Of a stretch of DNA of 64,000 bases, positions 16,456 to 25,226 are shown one piece after another. Made by a program: the position numbers and the translations under genes. A model generated the notes under the pieces. The model saw nothing but the letters and a program-made list of their open reading frames with translations, had not been told where the DNA came from and ran no database searches. The number at the start of each line of letters is the position of its first letter. Position 1 is the stretch's first letter. The DNA comes from Leptolyngbya sp. KIOST-1 (GTDB lineage Bacteria > Cyanobacteriota > Cyanobacteriia > Phormidesmidales > Phormidesmidaceae): assembly GCF_000763385.1 (NCBI RefSeq), contig NZ_JQFA01000004.1, positions 1,364,001-1,428,000 on the forward strand, read 5' to 3'.

Positions 16456-16932
16456 CTAGCGCGGTCGCACCTTTTGCCTGAACCGCTCAATATCCACCAC
16501 CTTAGGCGCGCTTGCAACGGGGGATAGCTCGGCAAAGCCCAGGTCTGACGCATCCAAAGGAGCCAGCACATACTGCCCCATAAAACTGCACCCGTGGCCG
16601 ACCAGATGAATCACCTGGGGCGAGGCGGCATCCGATCGCACCCAGCTAACCCCCTGGTGGTTGATTACCAGGTGCTTATCGCGCAGGGTGCGGTCCAGTC
16701 CGTGGTCGTCGAAATACTGTAGAATTTTGCGAATCGTCTGAAACGAGAGATGCTGACGCAGACGGCTAATCGCTCGAATTTCGAGAATTTGCTCCCAGGA
16801 GTAAAGCACCTCTAATCGAGGCGACTGGCCCGTGCGCTGGGGTATGATAATGCCAGTTTTTTCTAAGTAGGCGAGGCGGCCTGGGCTGCTGCGGGCTAAG
16901 ACAACGGCATGGCGGCGAGGGAACCAATCCAT
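16456..16932 (-). CDS. MerR-like/DUF433-type DNA-binding protein
   Basis: A 158-residue protein. The N-terminal half has a winged-helix MerR-like pattern: RLAYLEKTGIIIPQR then YSWEQILEIRAISRLRQHLSFQTIRKILQYF. This matches the helix-turn-helix and wing of MerR proteins, although the first recognition residues are atypical. The second half (about 80-158) resembles the small beta-rich module of DUF433-type antitoxin-like proteins, not a dimerising coiled coil. It could be a regulator or an antitoxin without its toxin; no partner gene is adjacent. Start context is average. Confidence 0.6.
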   Translation of the reverse strand: MDWFPRRHAVVLARSSPGRLAYLEKTGIIIPQRTGQSPRLEVLYSWEQILEIRAISRLRQHLSFQTIRKILQYFDDHGLDRTLRDKHLVINHQGVSWVRSDAASPQVIHLVGHGCSFMGQYVLAPLDASDLGFAELSPVASAPKVVDIERFRQKVRPR

Positions 16933-17151
16933 AGCGGGCGCTCCAACACAAACGCTAGATGTGGGGCCAATACAATCAACTCTACGCTATGGGTAGGGAA
17001 ATGTCCGGACTGTGGAGAACCTTTTGAGGCTTTTTGCAATCCTTTAAAAACAAAAAAATTGGGGATCGCTCATCCGGTATAGGATGCGGCGACTCTAACG
17101 ATTCTTGAAGTATTGTTTGCAAAACAGGAAACTTGCGCTAGGGCGCTTGTA

Positions 17152-17409
17152 CTAGCCGCCACTCACTGGAGGAATCAGCACTACCTCGTCGCCATCGTGC
17201 AGCGGGGTGTCGTCGGCCACAAACTGGAGGTTGAGGCCCAGACGAGTGCGATCGCGCCAGGGTTCCAACTTGGGGTGCTCGGCCAGGGCGCGATCGCGCA
17301 CGGCTCCAACGGTAGATGCTTCAGGAAATTGCCACTGCACCTCGGGCTTGCCGTAGGCTTCCTGGTAAATGGCAAAGAGTTTGACGTTAACGGTAATAGC
17401 GTTTGACAC
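17152..17409 (-). CDS. moaD: molybdopterin synthase small subunit MoaD (MoaD/ThiS family)
   Basis: An 85-residue beta-grasp protein ending PPVSGG. The C-terminal Gly-Gly is the feature that is adenylated and thiocarboxylated so sulfur can be passed to precursor Z in molybdenum cofactor synthesis. Conserved DGDEVVLIPPVSGG is MoaD-like rather than ThiS-like, which is usually shorter (about 65 residues). No moaE or other Moco gene is in the window, so the role is taken from family features. A 53-bp gap separates it from the upstream coiled-coil gene. Confidence 0.82.
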   Translation of the reverse strand: MSNAITVNVKLFAIYQEAYGKPEVQWQFPEASTVGAVRDRALAEHPKLEPWRDRTRLGLNLQFVADDTPLHDGDEVVLIPPVSGG

Positions 17410-17462
17410 AGGGGGTGCGATCGCTCCTAATCCCTTAATTTTTTGGCGGCGCAGCAGGGAAC

Positions 17463-17780
17463 TTACTGGGCAGCATCCACCCCAGCCAGTCGAGACACCA
17501 CCGTCTGAATCGCTGGAGCAAACGCCTGGAGTACCGGCGACAAAATTACCACACTCCCTGCCGTAATGATGATGGTGCGCGCCGTGGTCAAATTATCCCG
17601 CTGAAACTGAAAGAAGCGCTCATCCCAACGCTCAACCTCCGACTTCAGCTCCTGTCGGCTTTGTTCTAGTTTGTCGTTCAGCTCTTGGCGGCTCTGCTCC
17701 AAGTCGCTTCTCAGCGCAACAATTTGCTCAACAACGTCAGCGAGAGAGGGTTCTCGATCGGGGGTCGTGGTCATAGGCAC
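17463..17780 (-). CDS. coiled-coil protein with C-terminal membrane helix
   Basis: A 105-residue protein; Met1 or Met3 may be the true start. Residues 12-52 form a coiled coil with an exact repeat, LEQSRQELNDK then LEQSRQELKSE. A hydrophobic segment (about 68-90, ARTIIITAGSVVILSPVLQAFA) should insert in a membrane. It resembles small coiled-coil/TM proteins common in cyanobacteria, with no assigned function. It lies upstream of moaD on the same strand but no functional link is evident. Confidence 0.65.
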   Translation of the reverse strand: MPMTTTPDREPSLADVVEQIVALRSDLEQSRQELNDKLEQSRQELKSEVERWDERFFQFQRDNLTTARTIIITAGSVVILSPVLQAFAPAIQTVVSRLAGVDAAQ

Positions 17781-17933
17781 TCCTGACTATGGTTTAAATT
17801 TTAGGCCAATCCCCGGTATGAGGAGAACGCTACCGATTAACATTCCCACGCCGTTTCAGTATTAGTAACATCCCCCTTAGCCCTGCCAGCCTCAGGCGAT
17901 AGTAAAGCATCTGAGTTTGGCTGAGGCAACCCT

Positions 17934-18902
17934 ATGACCCGCTCTGCATTCCCCTTACTGCGTGCTAATCGTATGGCCCTGGTGACGATCACCTTAGGAG
18001 CTGCCCTGGTCGGCGGCTGTGCCGAGGTGCCCGAAATTGTTCTCCGGCAAGAGGCCCTGTCTACCGAGGCCGACATGGCGATGGGCGGAGCTGTGGCTGA
18101 AAACCAGGCGATCGCCCCCGATGCAGAATCAGCGGCTCCTGATATGGCGCGGGGTGTTGGAATTATTGAACCAGCCCCCAACGACATCGGGCAGTCAGCG
18201 CCTCAGCTCGTCAAACAGGCCAGTCTGGTACTGGTGCTGACGGATATTGACGCTGCCGTAGACCAGGTGCAAACCATTCTCCAGCAGGCCCAGGGGGATC
18301 TGCTGAGTCTGCAAGATCAGCGATCGCCTGAAGGGGCTGCCCAGCAGGTGACCCTGACCCTGCGGGTGCCTCAGGCGGAGCTAGACGATGTTGTGAAGTC
18401 CCTGCGTTCCCTGGGAACGGTGCAGCAGCAGTCGCTTACCGCCGAGGACGTGTCGAGCCAGCTGGTGGATCTCGATGCCCGACTGAAGAACCTGCGCCAG
18501 TCGGAGGCGGCGCTGCTGCAAATCATGGAGCGATCGGGGGAAATTTCCCACGTGCTGGAGGTGGCCCGCGAACTGAGCACCGTGCGCGAGAGCATTGAGC
18601 GGATCGCTGCTCAGCAGCAGAATCTCCGGCGGCAGGTGGCCTATTCCCAGATCTTTTTGACGCTGCAGAGCCCGGTGACGCCGGTTACACCGCTGCGACC
18701 CGTCGGTGAAACCCTGGCTAACACCTGGGACACCGCCACTCAGTCGGTAAAGGCCTTCACCGTCAGCGGGTTGAAATTGGGGCTGTGGCTGCTGGCCTTT
18801 AGCCCCTACTGGGCGCTGCTGGCAGCGGCGGGCTACGGCGGCTATCGTCTGTGGCACAGCCGCCCAGACCAGCCCGTCGCCGCTGAAACCGACAATGGCT
18901 AA
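17934..18902 (+). CDS. DUF4349 domain lipoprotein
   Basis: A 322-residue membrane-anchored protein. The N-terminal signal ends in a lipobox, LVGGC with Cys29, so it is probably a lipoprotein. The DUF4349 region (about 90-300) has the typical order: a ferredoxin-like strand/helix part (LVLVLTDIDAAVDQVQTIL ... VTLTLRVP), the conserved DVSSQLVDLDARLKNLRQSE, a coiled coil to about 235, and a C-terminal membrane helix near 275-300. Function of the family is not established; envelope structure or stress roles are suggested for some. Single gene. Confidence 0.82.
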   Translation: MTRSAFPLLRANRMALVTITLGAALVGGCAEVPEIVLRQEALSTEADMAMGGAVAENQAIAPDAESAAPDMARGVGIIEPAPNDIGQSAPQLVKQASLVLVLTDIDAAVDQVQTILQQAQGDLLSLQDQRSPEGAAQQVTLTLRVPQAELDDVVKSLRSLGTVQQQSLTAEDVSSQLVDLDARLKNLRQSEAALLQIMERSGEISHVLEVARELSTVRESIERIAAQQQNLRRQVAYSQIFLTLQSPVTPVTPLRPVGETLANTWDTATQSVKAFTVSGLKLGLWLLAFSPYWALLAAAGYGGYRLWHSRPDQPVAAETDNG

Positions 18903-19020
18903 CTTTTCTGTCGCAGAAGGAGTCCGTTGGAGAATAGACACAGGGGGTAGGCATAAATGCCGAATCTGGCGGTATGCTTAACCCGTTCAGGTTCACCCTC
19001 CCGCGGGCGGTGCATTGACG

Positions 19021-19635
19021 ATGAAACTTTCTCCTGCTGTGGCGGCGCTGCTGTTTATGCCTGCGGCGGTGGGGCTGATCTACCAGGGGGTGCAGCCCCA
19101 CCCCTGGCCCCACCGACTGCTGGCGATCGCGCTGCTGCTGGCCATCTTTGAGCAGGCCCATATGGCCCGCGTCGATCTGCGCAACATTGAGACGGTGGGG
19201 CAGCGCCTGGGCGATCCGCAGCTCAAGCCTTTTGGTCGGGTGGTCCTGTGGACTGTGATAGGGCAGCTGGTAGGGTTTTATGCCGCTGCCCTGGGCTATC
19301 TCGGCTGGGGTATGGCGATCATTTTGCTGAGCGTCATTGGCTTTAACCTGGTGGCGAGCGTGCGGCTGGAGCCGACGGCGGCCCAGCCCATTCAGGCGGC
19401 AAACTGGCGATCGCGCCTCGCCGTACTGACCCTCGATGCGGTAGCCCTGGTGCTGGCCGGTCTGTGGATCGCCCAGCGCGTTCAGAACTGGGTCGCGGTG
19501 GGGATGTTTGCCATCACTGCGCTCTACGGCACCAGCAAACTGGTGAGCTATGCCAGGGCCCTGGGGCGATCGCCCTCAGCGGTCCATGTCGCCCACGCCG
19601 CTCAGGAGCATCCACAGCCCCCCCAGCAAAATTAG
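19021..19635 (+). CDS. conserved multi-pass membrane protein of unknown function
   Basis: A protein of about 204 residues with five likely membrane helices (roughly 5-20, 35-50, 70-90, 93-115, 140-160). I chose ATG at 19021; an in-frame TTG lies 6 bases upstream. I do not recognise a named domain. The C-terminus is Ala/His/Gln-rich and cytosolic in appearance. The last 60 bases overlap, on the opposite strand, a 35-codon reading frame at the end of the exonuclease unit. Normal composition and convergent placement with the exonuclease gene support it as real. Confidence 0.7.
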   Translation: MKLSPAVAALLFMPAAVGLIYQGVQPHPWPHRLLAIALLLAIFEQAHMARVDLRNIETVGQRLGDPQLKPFGRVVLWTVIGQLVGFYAAALGYLGWGMAIILLSVIGFNLVASVRLEPTAAQPIQAANWRSRLAVLTLDAVALVLAGLWIAQRVQNWVAVGMFAITALYGTSKLVSYARALGRSPSAVHVAHAAQEHPQPPQQN

Positions 19636-19683
19636 TAGCGCCAGCCCGCCCATCACCGCATCCAGTCCGGGGGTTGCTTCCAT
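19576..19683 (-). CDS. possible 35-residue membrane microprotein
   Basis: A tiny frame whose ATG overlaps the exonuclease stop by one base (TGATG), with the purine-rich GGAGAGGGAGA 8 bases upstream as a ribosome site. It encodes MEATPGLDAVMGG followed by LALLILLGGLWMLLSGV, a single hydrophobic helix, and ends GDMDR. Such coupled single-helix proteins are plausible, but the frame overlaps the 3' end of the plus-strand membrane-protein gene, and chance hydrophobicity cannot be excluded. Confidence 0.3.
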   Translation of the reverse strand: MEATPGLDAVMGGLALLILLGGLWMLLSGVGDMDR

Positions 19684-20675
19684 CAGATGTCTCCCTCTCC
19701 TTCAAACAGCGTTTCCAGGGGCAGGGCCTCCAGGCTAAACGACTCCTGCAGATAGCGCGATAGCACCTCTGACTGGCCGTGGGTGACGTACACCGTTTTT
19801 GCGCCCGTGTCCTGGACGGTTTGAACCAGCCCGGGCCAGTCAGCGTGGTCTGAGAGCACAAAGCCCCGCTCGTAGCCGCGCCGCCGCCGCGCCCCGCGCA
19901 CCGCCATCCACCCTGAGGCAAAGGCGGTTTGAGGGTGCTTAAAGCGCTTCATCCAGGTGGAGCGATGGCCCGAGGGCGGCGCCAGAATTAGATCGCCTGT
20001 GTAGGTGTGGCTGCGGGGCATGTCTGAGGTGCAAAGCGTCGGCACCATCGGCACCCCCTGCTCGCGGTAGATCTCAGTTAGTACGTGGATGGCACCGTGA
20101 ACGTAGACGGGGCGATCGGTGAATTTGGTCAGCTCGCTCAGCACCCGCTGGGCCTTGCCGAAGGCGTAGCAAAACAAAATTGACGGTCGCTCCGGGTCGC
20201 CCTGCCACCAGTCGTAGATGCGGCGCACCGTCTCAGCGCCGCTGTCCCAGCGGTAGATGGGCAGGCCAAAGGTGGCCTCGGTGATGAACGTGTCGCAGGG
20301 CACCACCTCAAAGGGGGTGCAGGAGGGGTCGGCGCAGCGCTTGTAGTCGCCCGACACCACCCACACCTCATCCCGATGCTCGACGCGGATCTGGGCTGAG
20401 CCCAGCACGTGCCCCGCCGGGTGAAACGACACCCAGGTATCGCCCAGCTTGACGCGATCGCCGTAGGTCATCCCCCGCAGCTGAATATCGCCCCCCAACC
20501 GCCTGCGCAAAATGCCCTCCGACTGGGCCGTGGCAAGGTACTGGGACGAACCAGCCCGGGCGTGGTCGCTGTGGGCATGGGTAATCAACGCCGTTTCCAC
20601 CGATCGCCAGGGATCGATGTAAAAATCTCCTTTTTCGCAGTACAGCCCCTCGGGACGCACGGTAATCAGCGCCAT
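19683..20675 (-). CDS. ligase-associated MBL-fold DNA 3'-exonuclease-like protein
   Basis: A 330-residue metallo-beta-lactamase fold protein. The zinc motif is HAHSDHA (His33, His35, Asp37, His38), followed by the further motif SDHADWPGL and GHVLGSAQI, all typical of the beta-CASP-related group named ligase-associated DNA exonuclease or mRNA 3'-end-processing factor-like. In other bacteria this gene sits beside an ATP-dependent DNA ligase and a Lhr-type helicase; neither is in view, so the repair role is inferred from family. It follows the DUF3493 gene by 9 bases and overlaps a possible microprotein downstream. Confidence 0.87.
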   Translation of the reverse strand: MALITVRPEGLYCEKGDFYIDPWRSVETALITHAHSDHARAGSSQYLATAQSEGILRRRLGGDIQLRGMTYGDRVKLGDTWVSFHPAGHVLGSAQIRVEHRDEVWVVSGDYKRCADPSCTPFEVVPCDTFITEATFGLPIYRWDSGAETVRRIYDWWQGDPERPSILFCYAFGKAQRVLSELTKFTDRPVYVHGAIHVLTEIYREQGVPMVPTLCTSDMPRSHTYTGDLILAPPSGHRSTWMKRFKHPQTAFASGWMAVRGARRRRGYERGFVLSDHADWPGLVQTVQDTGAKTVYVTHGQSEVLSRYLQESFSLEALPLETLFEGEGDI

Positions 20676-20684
20676 AAAACTTCG

Positions 20685-20969
20685 CTAGTCTTTTTTCTCT
20701 AACCGAAACAGCACCACCATGAGGGCCACCACCCCCAGCTGCACCGCCAGATTGGGCAAGGCGCTGCCCATGTCGCGCCCGGCCAGCAGCTCGGTGAAAA
20801 ACACAAACGCCCCGATCGCCCCCGAGGCCCCCACCGCTCCGTAGATAAACTTACGCAGACCTTTGTAGGGCGCCTGGGCTTCGGCCTTGAGACGGGCATA
20901 TTTTTCGGAACTCATGCCCTCGGGGGGCGTATCTGGCAGTTCGTCCGGTCGGCTGTATTTGGGGGGCAT
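20685..20969 (-). CDS. DUF3493 (Low PSII accumulation 1/Rep27-type) membrane protein
   Basis: A 94-residue protein with the family hallmark at the N-terminal third (YARLKAEAQAPYKGLRKFIYGA) and two membrane helices (about 44-61 and 70-88). The DUF3493 family includes the membrane part of chloroplast LPA1/Rep27, which assists D1 synthesis or photosystem II assembly. The cyanobacterial stand-alone proteins are less studied, so a thylakoid photosystem II role is inferred. It is the first gene of a minus-strand unit with the MBL exonuclease 9 bases downstream. Confidence 0.82.
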   Translation of the reverse strand: MPPKYSRPDELPDTPPEGMSSEKYARLKAEAQAPYKGLRKFIYGAVGASGAIGAFVFFTELLAGRDMGSALPNLAVQLGVVALMVVLFRLEKKD

Positions 20970-21078
20970 CGGGTACTGGGCACTTGCAAGACGTATTTAC
21001 TATCCTACAGGGCATCTCCCAGAGCTTCCTCCGACCCACGGCCTACCCCGGAGCCACGGGGGGGCCCACTGTAGCGGA

Positions 21079-23124
21079 TCAACCGGGGCGGTTTGCCTGG
21101 CTGGCGAAGGCCCGCTGCAGCTTTTCCACCCGCTGGGCCGCTGTCTCTGGCGGTGGCGCAATCCACAGCGACTCGTAGAAGAAGAACGACATGCCGGCGT
21201 AGGCGCGATCGCGCACCGCCGCCATCTGATCAGCAATAAAGTCCATCCGCACCGGGGCAGCCCGCAGCCCGCTGAGAATGCCGATGCTGACCGGAATCCT
21301 GCGCCGCGCCGCCTGAATCGAGGGCTTGTTCATTTCCCACATAAAGCGGTTCTGGTCGCTGCGGTAGACCTGCACTACCAGCTCATCGACAATGCCCCGG
21401 TTGACCCAGGTGGGCCAGTCTTGCAGGTAGTTGACGTAGGCAAAGGGGTAGGGGTTGGGCGAAATCGACACCACCGCATTGGGCCGCCGCGCCTTCACTA
21501 GCTTGTAGACCTCGGCCAGAAAATCCGAGATTTTGTTGGCCCGCCAGGCCACCCACTCGGCGTCCTGCGGATTGCTGGGCGGGGCTTTGCCGCCGTGCTC
21601 AGCCCGGTAGAGATTGATGGTGTAGGGGTCGTAGCCAAAGTCCACCGGCAGGCCCAGGTGGTCGTCAAACTGGAAGCCGTCGACCTCGTAGTTGGAGACC
21701 AGGTCGTTGATCAGCTCCAGCTGAAACTTCTGCACCTGCGGGTGGAAGGGGTTCATCCAGCGGCGCGGAATTACGTTGCCCTCCATCCAGATGCCGGGGT
21801 CGGCCAGGGGCGCGTCGTCGGGCAAAAACTCGTCCACCTGTTTGCGGCGGGCCTGGTGAGTGTCAAACTGGGCCGCCTTGGCCTGTTCCAGAGCCGTCAG
21901 AGTGGAGGTCGGGCGATCGCTGCGAGCTGCGGCCTGTTTCTGGGTAAACCAGTCGGGATGGCGGCGGTACAGTTCGTAGTTGGCCGGGGCCATGAAGCCA
22001 AACTCAAACCAGGGCACCACCGCCATGCCGCGGGCGTGGCCAAACTCGATCGCCTCCTGCATCATGTCGCGATCGCTCTCGGAGGCTGGCCCAGGGGCGC
22101 GCAGGTCGCCCATCAGGTGCTGGCTCACTCCCAGTTCGCGCTTGGCGGTGGGGCTGGGGTAGAGGGTGTGGCCGTAGTTCCACACCACCGGGTAGAGGGT
22201 GTTGAAGTTGAGGTCGGCCAGGCGATTCACCGCCGTTTGCAGCGCTTCGGTGGAAAACAGCACCTGGCTGTCAATGTTGGTCAACCACACGCCTCGGGTT
22301 TCCCGCAGGGGAGAGGCCACGGCAGCGGTTTGGGCCTGGGTCACCCAGGCGGGGTCAATGGTCTGGCGCAGGGCCGGGTTGTTTGGGGCGGCGCGGCACA
22401 GCAGCGCCGCCGCCTCACCCCGCGTCAGCCGCTGGGTGGGGTTAATGCGGTTGGCCTGGGGATAGTTCACCACTACGCCCTGGGTGAGGGCGGCAGCCAC
22501 CCCTTCGCGGGCGTAGGGGGGCACCTGGCGGCCATCCTCCAGGCTGGCGTTGATCAGCGTGTTGGCGGCAATTTGGTAGCTGCCGCCCAGCTTGGTGGCC
22601 AGGGCCATGATGCCCTCGGCCCGCACCAGGGGGCGATCGCGCTGAAAGTAAGCATCGGGGTAGTGGGCCGCCACCGTGGGGGCGGTAGTCACCCCCAGCG
22701 CCCGCTCCAGGGGGTTGGCCCACCCCTGGGCTGGCCCCACGGGCGAGAGCAAGTTCAGCAGGGTAATGTAGTCGCCCCAGAGAATCGGCTCATCGGGGTA
22801 AAACAGCCCCCTGGCGTCGGGGGCGAGCAGGCGCTGTTCCACTAGCTCGGTGATGCAAGCCTTCGCCCAGTGGTTTTGAATGTCTGACGGTATAACGACA
22901 GGAACAGAGGGCCGAGGAATATTGGGTCGAGGATCTACCTGATCACCTAATCCTTGCTTAGGGCCAGAGGCCAGAGCCATCTCAGCCGGAACCATTGCCG
23001 CCCCAGGCAGCAGAGGCAGAAGCCCTGAGCTACCCAAAACCAGAATCAGCGCCGCGCTAAAACTCAGCAGCGATCGCCGCCATCCCTTGACCCGTCTCTT
23101 GGCCATCCACCTCATACCCTTCAA
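21079..23124 (-). CDS. SLH-domain plus glycoside-hydrolase-like 10 (GHL10/DUF187) protein
   Basis: A 681-residue exported protein. A basic start and hydrophobic segment (about 18-50) form a signal peptide. Residues 80-265 hold degenerate S-layer homology repeats (IQNHWAKACITELVEQRLL, then FYPDEPI and LTRGEAAALLCRA), which can anchor proteins to peptidoglycan or link it to the outer membrane. Residues 275-655 are the GHL10/YngK-type TIM barrel: ETRGVWLTNIDSQVLF, VVPWFEFGFMAP, VDGFQFDDHLGLP and VVSISPNPYPF. The Asp pair in FDDH is likely catalytic. Its ATG overlaps the SUI1-like gene's stop by 4 bases; starts at Met4 or Met7 are alternatives. Confidence 0.88.
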   Translation of the reverse strand: MKGMRWMAKRRVKGWRRSLLSFSAALILVLGSSGLLPLLPGAAMVPAEMALASGPKQGLGDQVDPRPNIPRPSVPVVIPSDIQNHWAKACITELVEQRLLAPDARGLFYPDEPILWGDYITLLNLLSPVGPAQGWANPLERALGVTTAPTVAAHYPDAYFQRDRPLVRAEGIMALATKLGGSYQIAANTLINASLEDGRQVPPYAREGVAAALTQGVVVNYPQANRINPTQRLTRGEAAALLCRAAPNNPALRQTIDPAWVTQAQTAAVASPLRETRGVWLTNIDSQVLFSTEALQTAVNRLADLNFNTLYPVVWNYGHTLYPSPTAKRELGVSQHLMGDLRAPGPASESDRDMMQEAIEFGHARGMAVVPWFEFGFMAPANYELYRRHPDWFTQKQAAARSDRPTSTLTALEQAKAAQFDTHQARRKQVDEFLPDDAPLADPGIWMEGNVIPRRWMNPFHPQVQKFQLELINDLVSNYEVDGFQFDDHLGLPVDFGYDPYTINLYRAEHGGKAPPSNPQDAEWVAWRANKISDFLAEVYKLVKARRPNAVVSISPNPYPFAYVNYLQDWPTWVNRGIVDELVVQVYRSDQNRFMWEMNKPSIQAARRRIPVSIGILSGLRAAPVRMDFIADQMAAVRDRAYAGMSFFFYESLWIAPPPETAAQRVEKLQRAFASQANRPG

Positions 23125-23477
23125 CCTCCGCTCCGTTTAGCCTGGTAGCCCTTGGCCACCAGGAGTTCGACTAGTTTTTGGGCGTGGTCGCCCTGAATTT
23201 CAATGGTGTCTTCCCTGGCGGTGCCGCCCGTGCCGCACTGGGCCTTGAGCTGCTTGGCCAGAGCCGTCAGGGTGGCCGGGCTGTGCTGAAAGCCGGTAAT
23301 CACCGTCACGGTTTTGCCGCCGCGCCCCTTGCGGCTCACCTGCACCCGCACCGTCTGCTGGTTGGGAGGGCGATCGGGCACCGCCCGCGCCATCGGGTCG
23401 GCGGGGCCAAACTCACGGTAAACGTGGCGGTCCCCAGCCCCCGCACTGCCCTTAGCACTCGACTTACCCTTTGCCAT
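23121..23477 (-). CDS. SUI1/eIF1-like translation factor (YciH type)
   Basis: A 118-residue protein. Residues 40-115 match the SUI1 fold: VRVQVSRKGRGGKTVTVITG, then LTALAKQLKAQCGTGGTARED and IEIQGDHAQKLVELLVAKGY. Bacterial YciH relatives are thought to act at translation initiation, possibly on start selection in stress. The first 40 residues are a basic, flexible extension. It overlaps the SLH/GHL10 gene by 4 bases, probably coupling rather than shared function. The upstream AT-rich region (AGTATCGAATACTTTTCATTGTTATAG, in parts) should hold its promoter. Confidence 0.88.
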   Translation of the reverse strand: MAKGKSSAKGSAGAGDRHVYREFGPADPMARAVPDRPPNQQTVRVQVSRKGRGGKTVTVITGFQHSPATLTALAKQLKAQCGTGGTAREDTIEIQGDHAQKLVELLVAKGYQAKRSGG

Positions 23478-23703
23478 AGCTGATCGATTCAGGTCACTGA
23501 CGTTGCGATAACGGAATTTTTAGTATCGAATACTTTTCATTGTTATAGAGAAAGGCTCCGGAAGGATAGCTCGAATCTCTGGCTGTAGCAACCGGCAAAC
23601 CTACAGCGCCGGCTCTGGCCTGCCCCTGTACTGGACTCAATCAAACACCGCTTGGCCAAAAGCTCTACATAACAAGCTATCGGCGGCTAATGGAGCATAC
23701 CCC

Positions 23704-24726
23704 TTAGCCTCGGGAGATTAGGCGATAGGCCCGTGGCGATAGGCCCGTCCAGCGTTTAAAGGCGCGGGTAAAGTTAGCGGCATCGGTGTAGCCCAGTTCG
23801 GCGGCAATGTGGGTGAGCTTTAGCGTAGGGTCTTGCAAATACTGGACCGCCAGCTTAAACCGCACCTGCTCCACGACCGCGCCGTAGTTTAAGCCCGAGG
23901 CAGCCAGCCTTCGCTGCAAACTACGGATACTGAGCCCAGCGGCTTCAGCGGCCAGGGCAATATCTGGGTAGCCCTGGGGCAACAGCGCTGCGATAAACTG
24001 CCGCAGCGACTCGACCAGATCTGAGGCCGGGGCTGAGGTGTAGAGCTGATTGTCGTTGGGGCTGGGCAGGTTGGCAGTCTGGTGATGGAAGGCGAGGGGC
24101 ACATTCAGCAGTGCTTTTGGGATTTTTATGCTGTTGTAGAGGGCGTCATATTGCACGTGGACGCCCTCAAGATCGGTGAGCATGGCTATGGCTTGGTTAG
24201 GTTTGATGGCAATCTGCACGGCAGGCGGTTTCCACTGGTGGCCGAGGGCCATCCGGATCATGCTGAGGTGGGTCATGAGGCTGAAATAGTGGGACTGGGG
24301 AGCGTCGTTCTTGGCGATCGCGTAGAGATGGCTTTGCAACCAAACCGCATCGCTTTGCCAGGTGAGTCTTACTCGCTCCCCCGAGTTCAGCAGGTTGATG
24401 GTGCGCTCCAGGGTCAGCAGCAGATCGTAGAGCGTCAGGGAGCGGCTGAGCAGCAGGCCGTAGTCCCCCAGGTTGTGGGCCTGGGTGCGCTGGCCCACAA
24501 TCAGTCCCAGGGTGTCGATGCCTTCAGCTCTGGCAATCTGCTCGATCAGGGCCGAGGCCTGGACGATGGGCAGCAATCCCTCGGGATGGTTCAGCAGGGC
24601 TGGAGACAGGGGCGATCGCTCCATCCACTTCACCGTAGGCACACCCACCTGGTCTAAAAAGTTAGTGAACCTGAGCAATAACGAGGTTCTAATCAGAGGG
24701 ATAGCGGCCATATAAAAATTTGTCAA
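23704..24726 (-). CDS. AraC-family transcriptional regulator
   Basis: A 340-residue regulator of the type with an N-terminal AraC-binding/OruR-like sensor domain (about 20-220) and a C-terminal double helix-turn-helix (about 235-335). The second half shows the family pattern: SIRSLQRRLAASGLNY then LTHIAAELGYTDAANFTRAF and GLSPRAYR. Met6 is an alternative start. It is divergent from the BASS transporter across 500 bp, and such neighbours are often the regulated target, but no operator was identified. The ligand is unknown. Confidence 0.9.
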   Translation of the reverse strand: MTNFYMAAIPLIRTSLLLRFTNFLDQVGVPTVKWMERSPLSPALLNHPEGLLPIVQASALIEQIARAEGIDTLGLIVGQRTQAHNLGDYGLLLSRSLTLYDLLLTLERTINLLNSGERVRLTWQSDAVWLQSHLYAIAKNDAPQSHYFSLMTHLSMIRMALGHQWKPPAVQIAIKPNQAIAMLTDLEGVHVQYDALYNSIKIPKALLNVPLAFHHQTANLPSPNDNQLYTSAPASDLVESLRQFIAALLPQGYPDIALAAEAAGLSIRSLQRRLAASGLNYGAVVEQVRFKLAVQYLQDPTLKLTHIAAELGYTDAANFTRAFKRWTGLSPRAYRLISRG

Positions 24727-25226
24727 AAATCTCTTGCGGAGAACTTAAAATGCCGTAACAGAGTTCTTTCTGGATGGATCTGACTAGTCCAGCAAGGCAG
24801 AAGGACAGACCCAAAGGTTTGTCTCCCTGGGCTTATGTTTCGCCTGAAAAATCCTATTTTTGTCTTGGATAAGGCCAGCCTAAATACGAAGTTTTTTATC
24901 CAGCAGGCAAGGAATATGTAGCCAGAAAAACAAACCCAGGATGCACCCTCGGGCCTATAGAAGGTCCTCGCAGTAAGACATTGAGGCAGGCCTAACCCAA
25001 AACCAGCGCTGGATAGAGCCTTACAATTGAGACCCTGTATTCATGCTTGCGATACTTCGAAAAATAACATTTATTTTGGTTTTTTGGCGCAGGATGACAA
25101 GAATCTAAAAAACTAAATCGGTACTATTAATAATGATAAGGATAGAGCCTATTCAGCGCGCCTAAAGCGGCCGGGCTGGATAAGCAGTATGGCTTTGATG
25201 TCAGCGTTTTGGGGCTTTTAGTAGTA
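24727..25226. other. 500-bp spacer between the AraC regulator and BASS transporter
   Basis: No gene seen. AT content is higher than around it, with many A/T tracts in 25040-25130 (for example AATAACATTTATTTTGG). It should carry both divergent promoters and possibly AraC sites, but I found no clear direct repeat to name as an operator. Confidence 0.5.

Noticed and set aside
21595..22845. Long plus-strand frame (416 codons) opposite the SLH/GHL10 gene
   Set aside because: GC-rich antisense shadow; Gly/Val/His-rich composition and no recognisable domain, whereas the minus strand encodes a full known protein.
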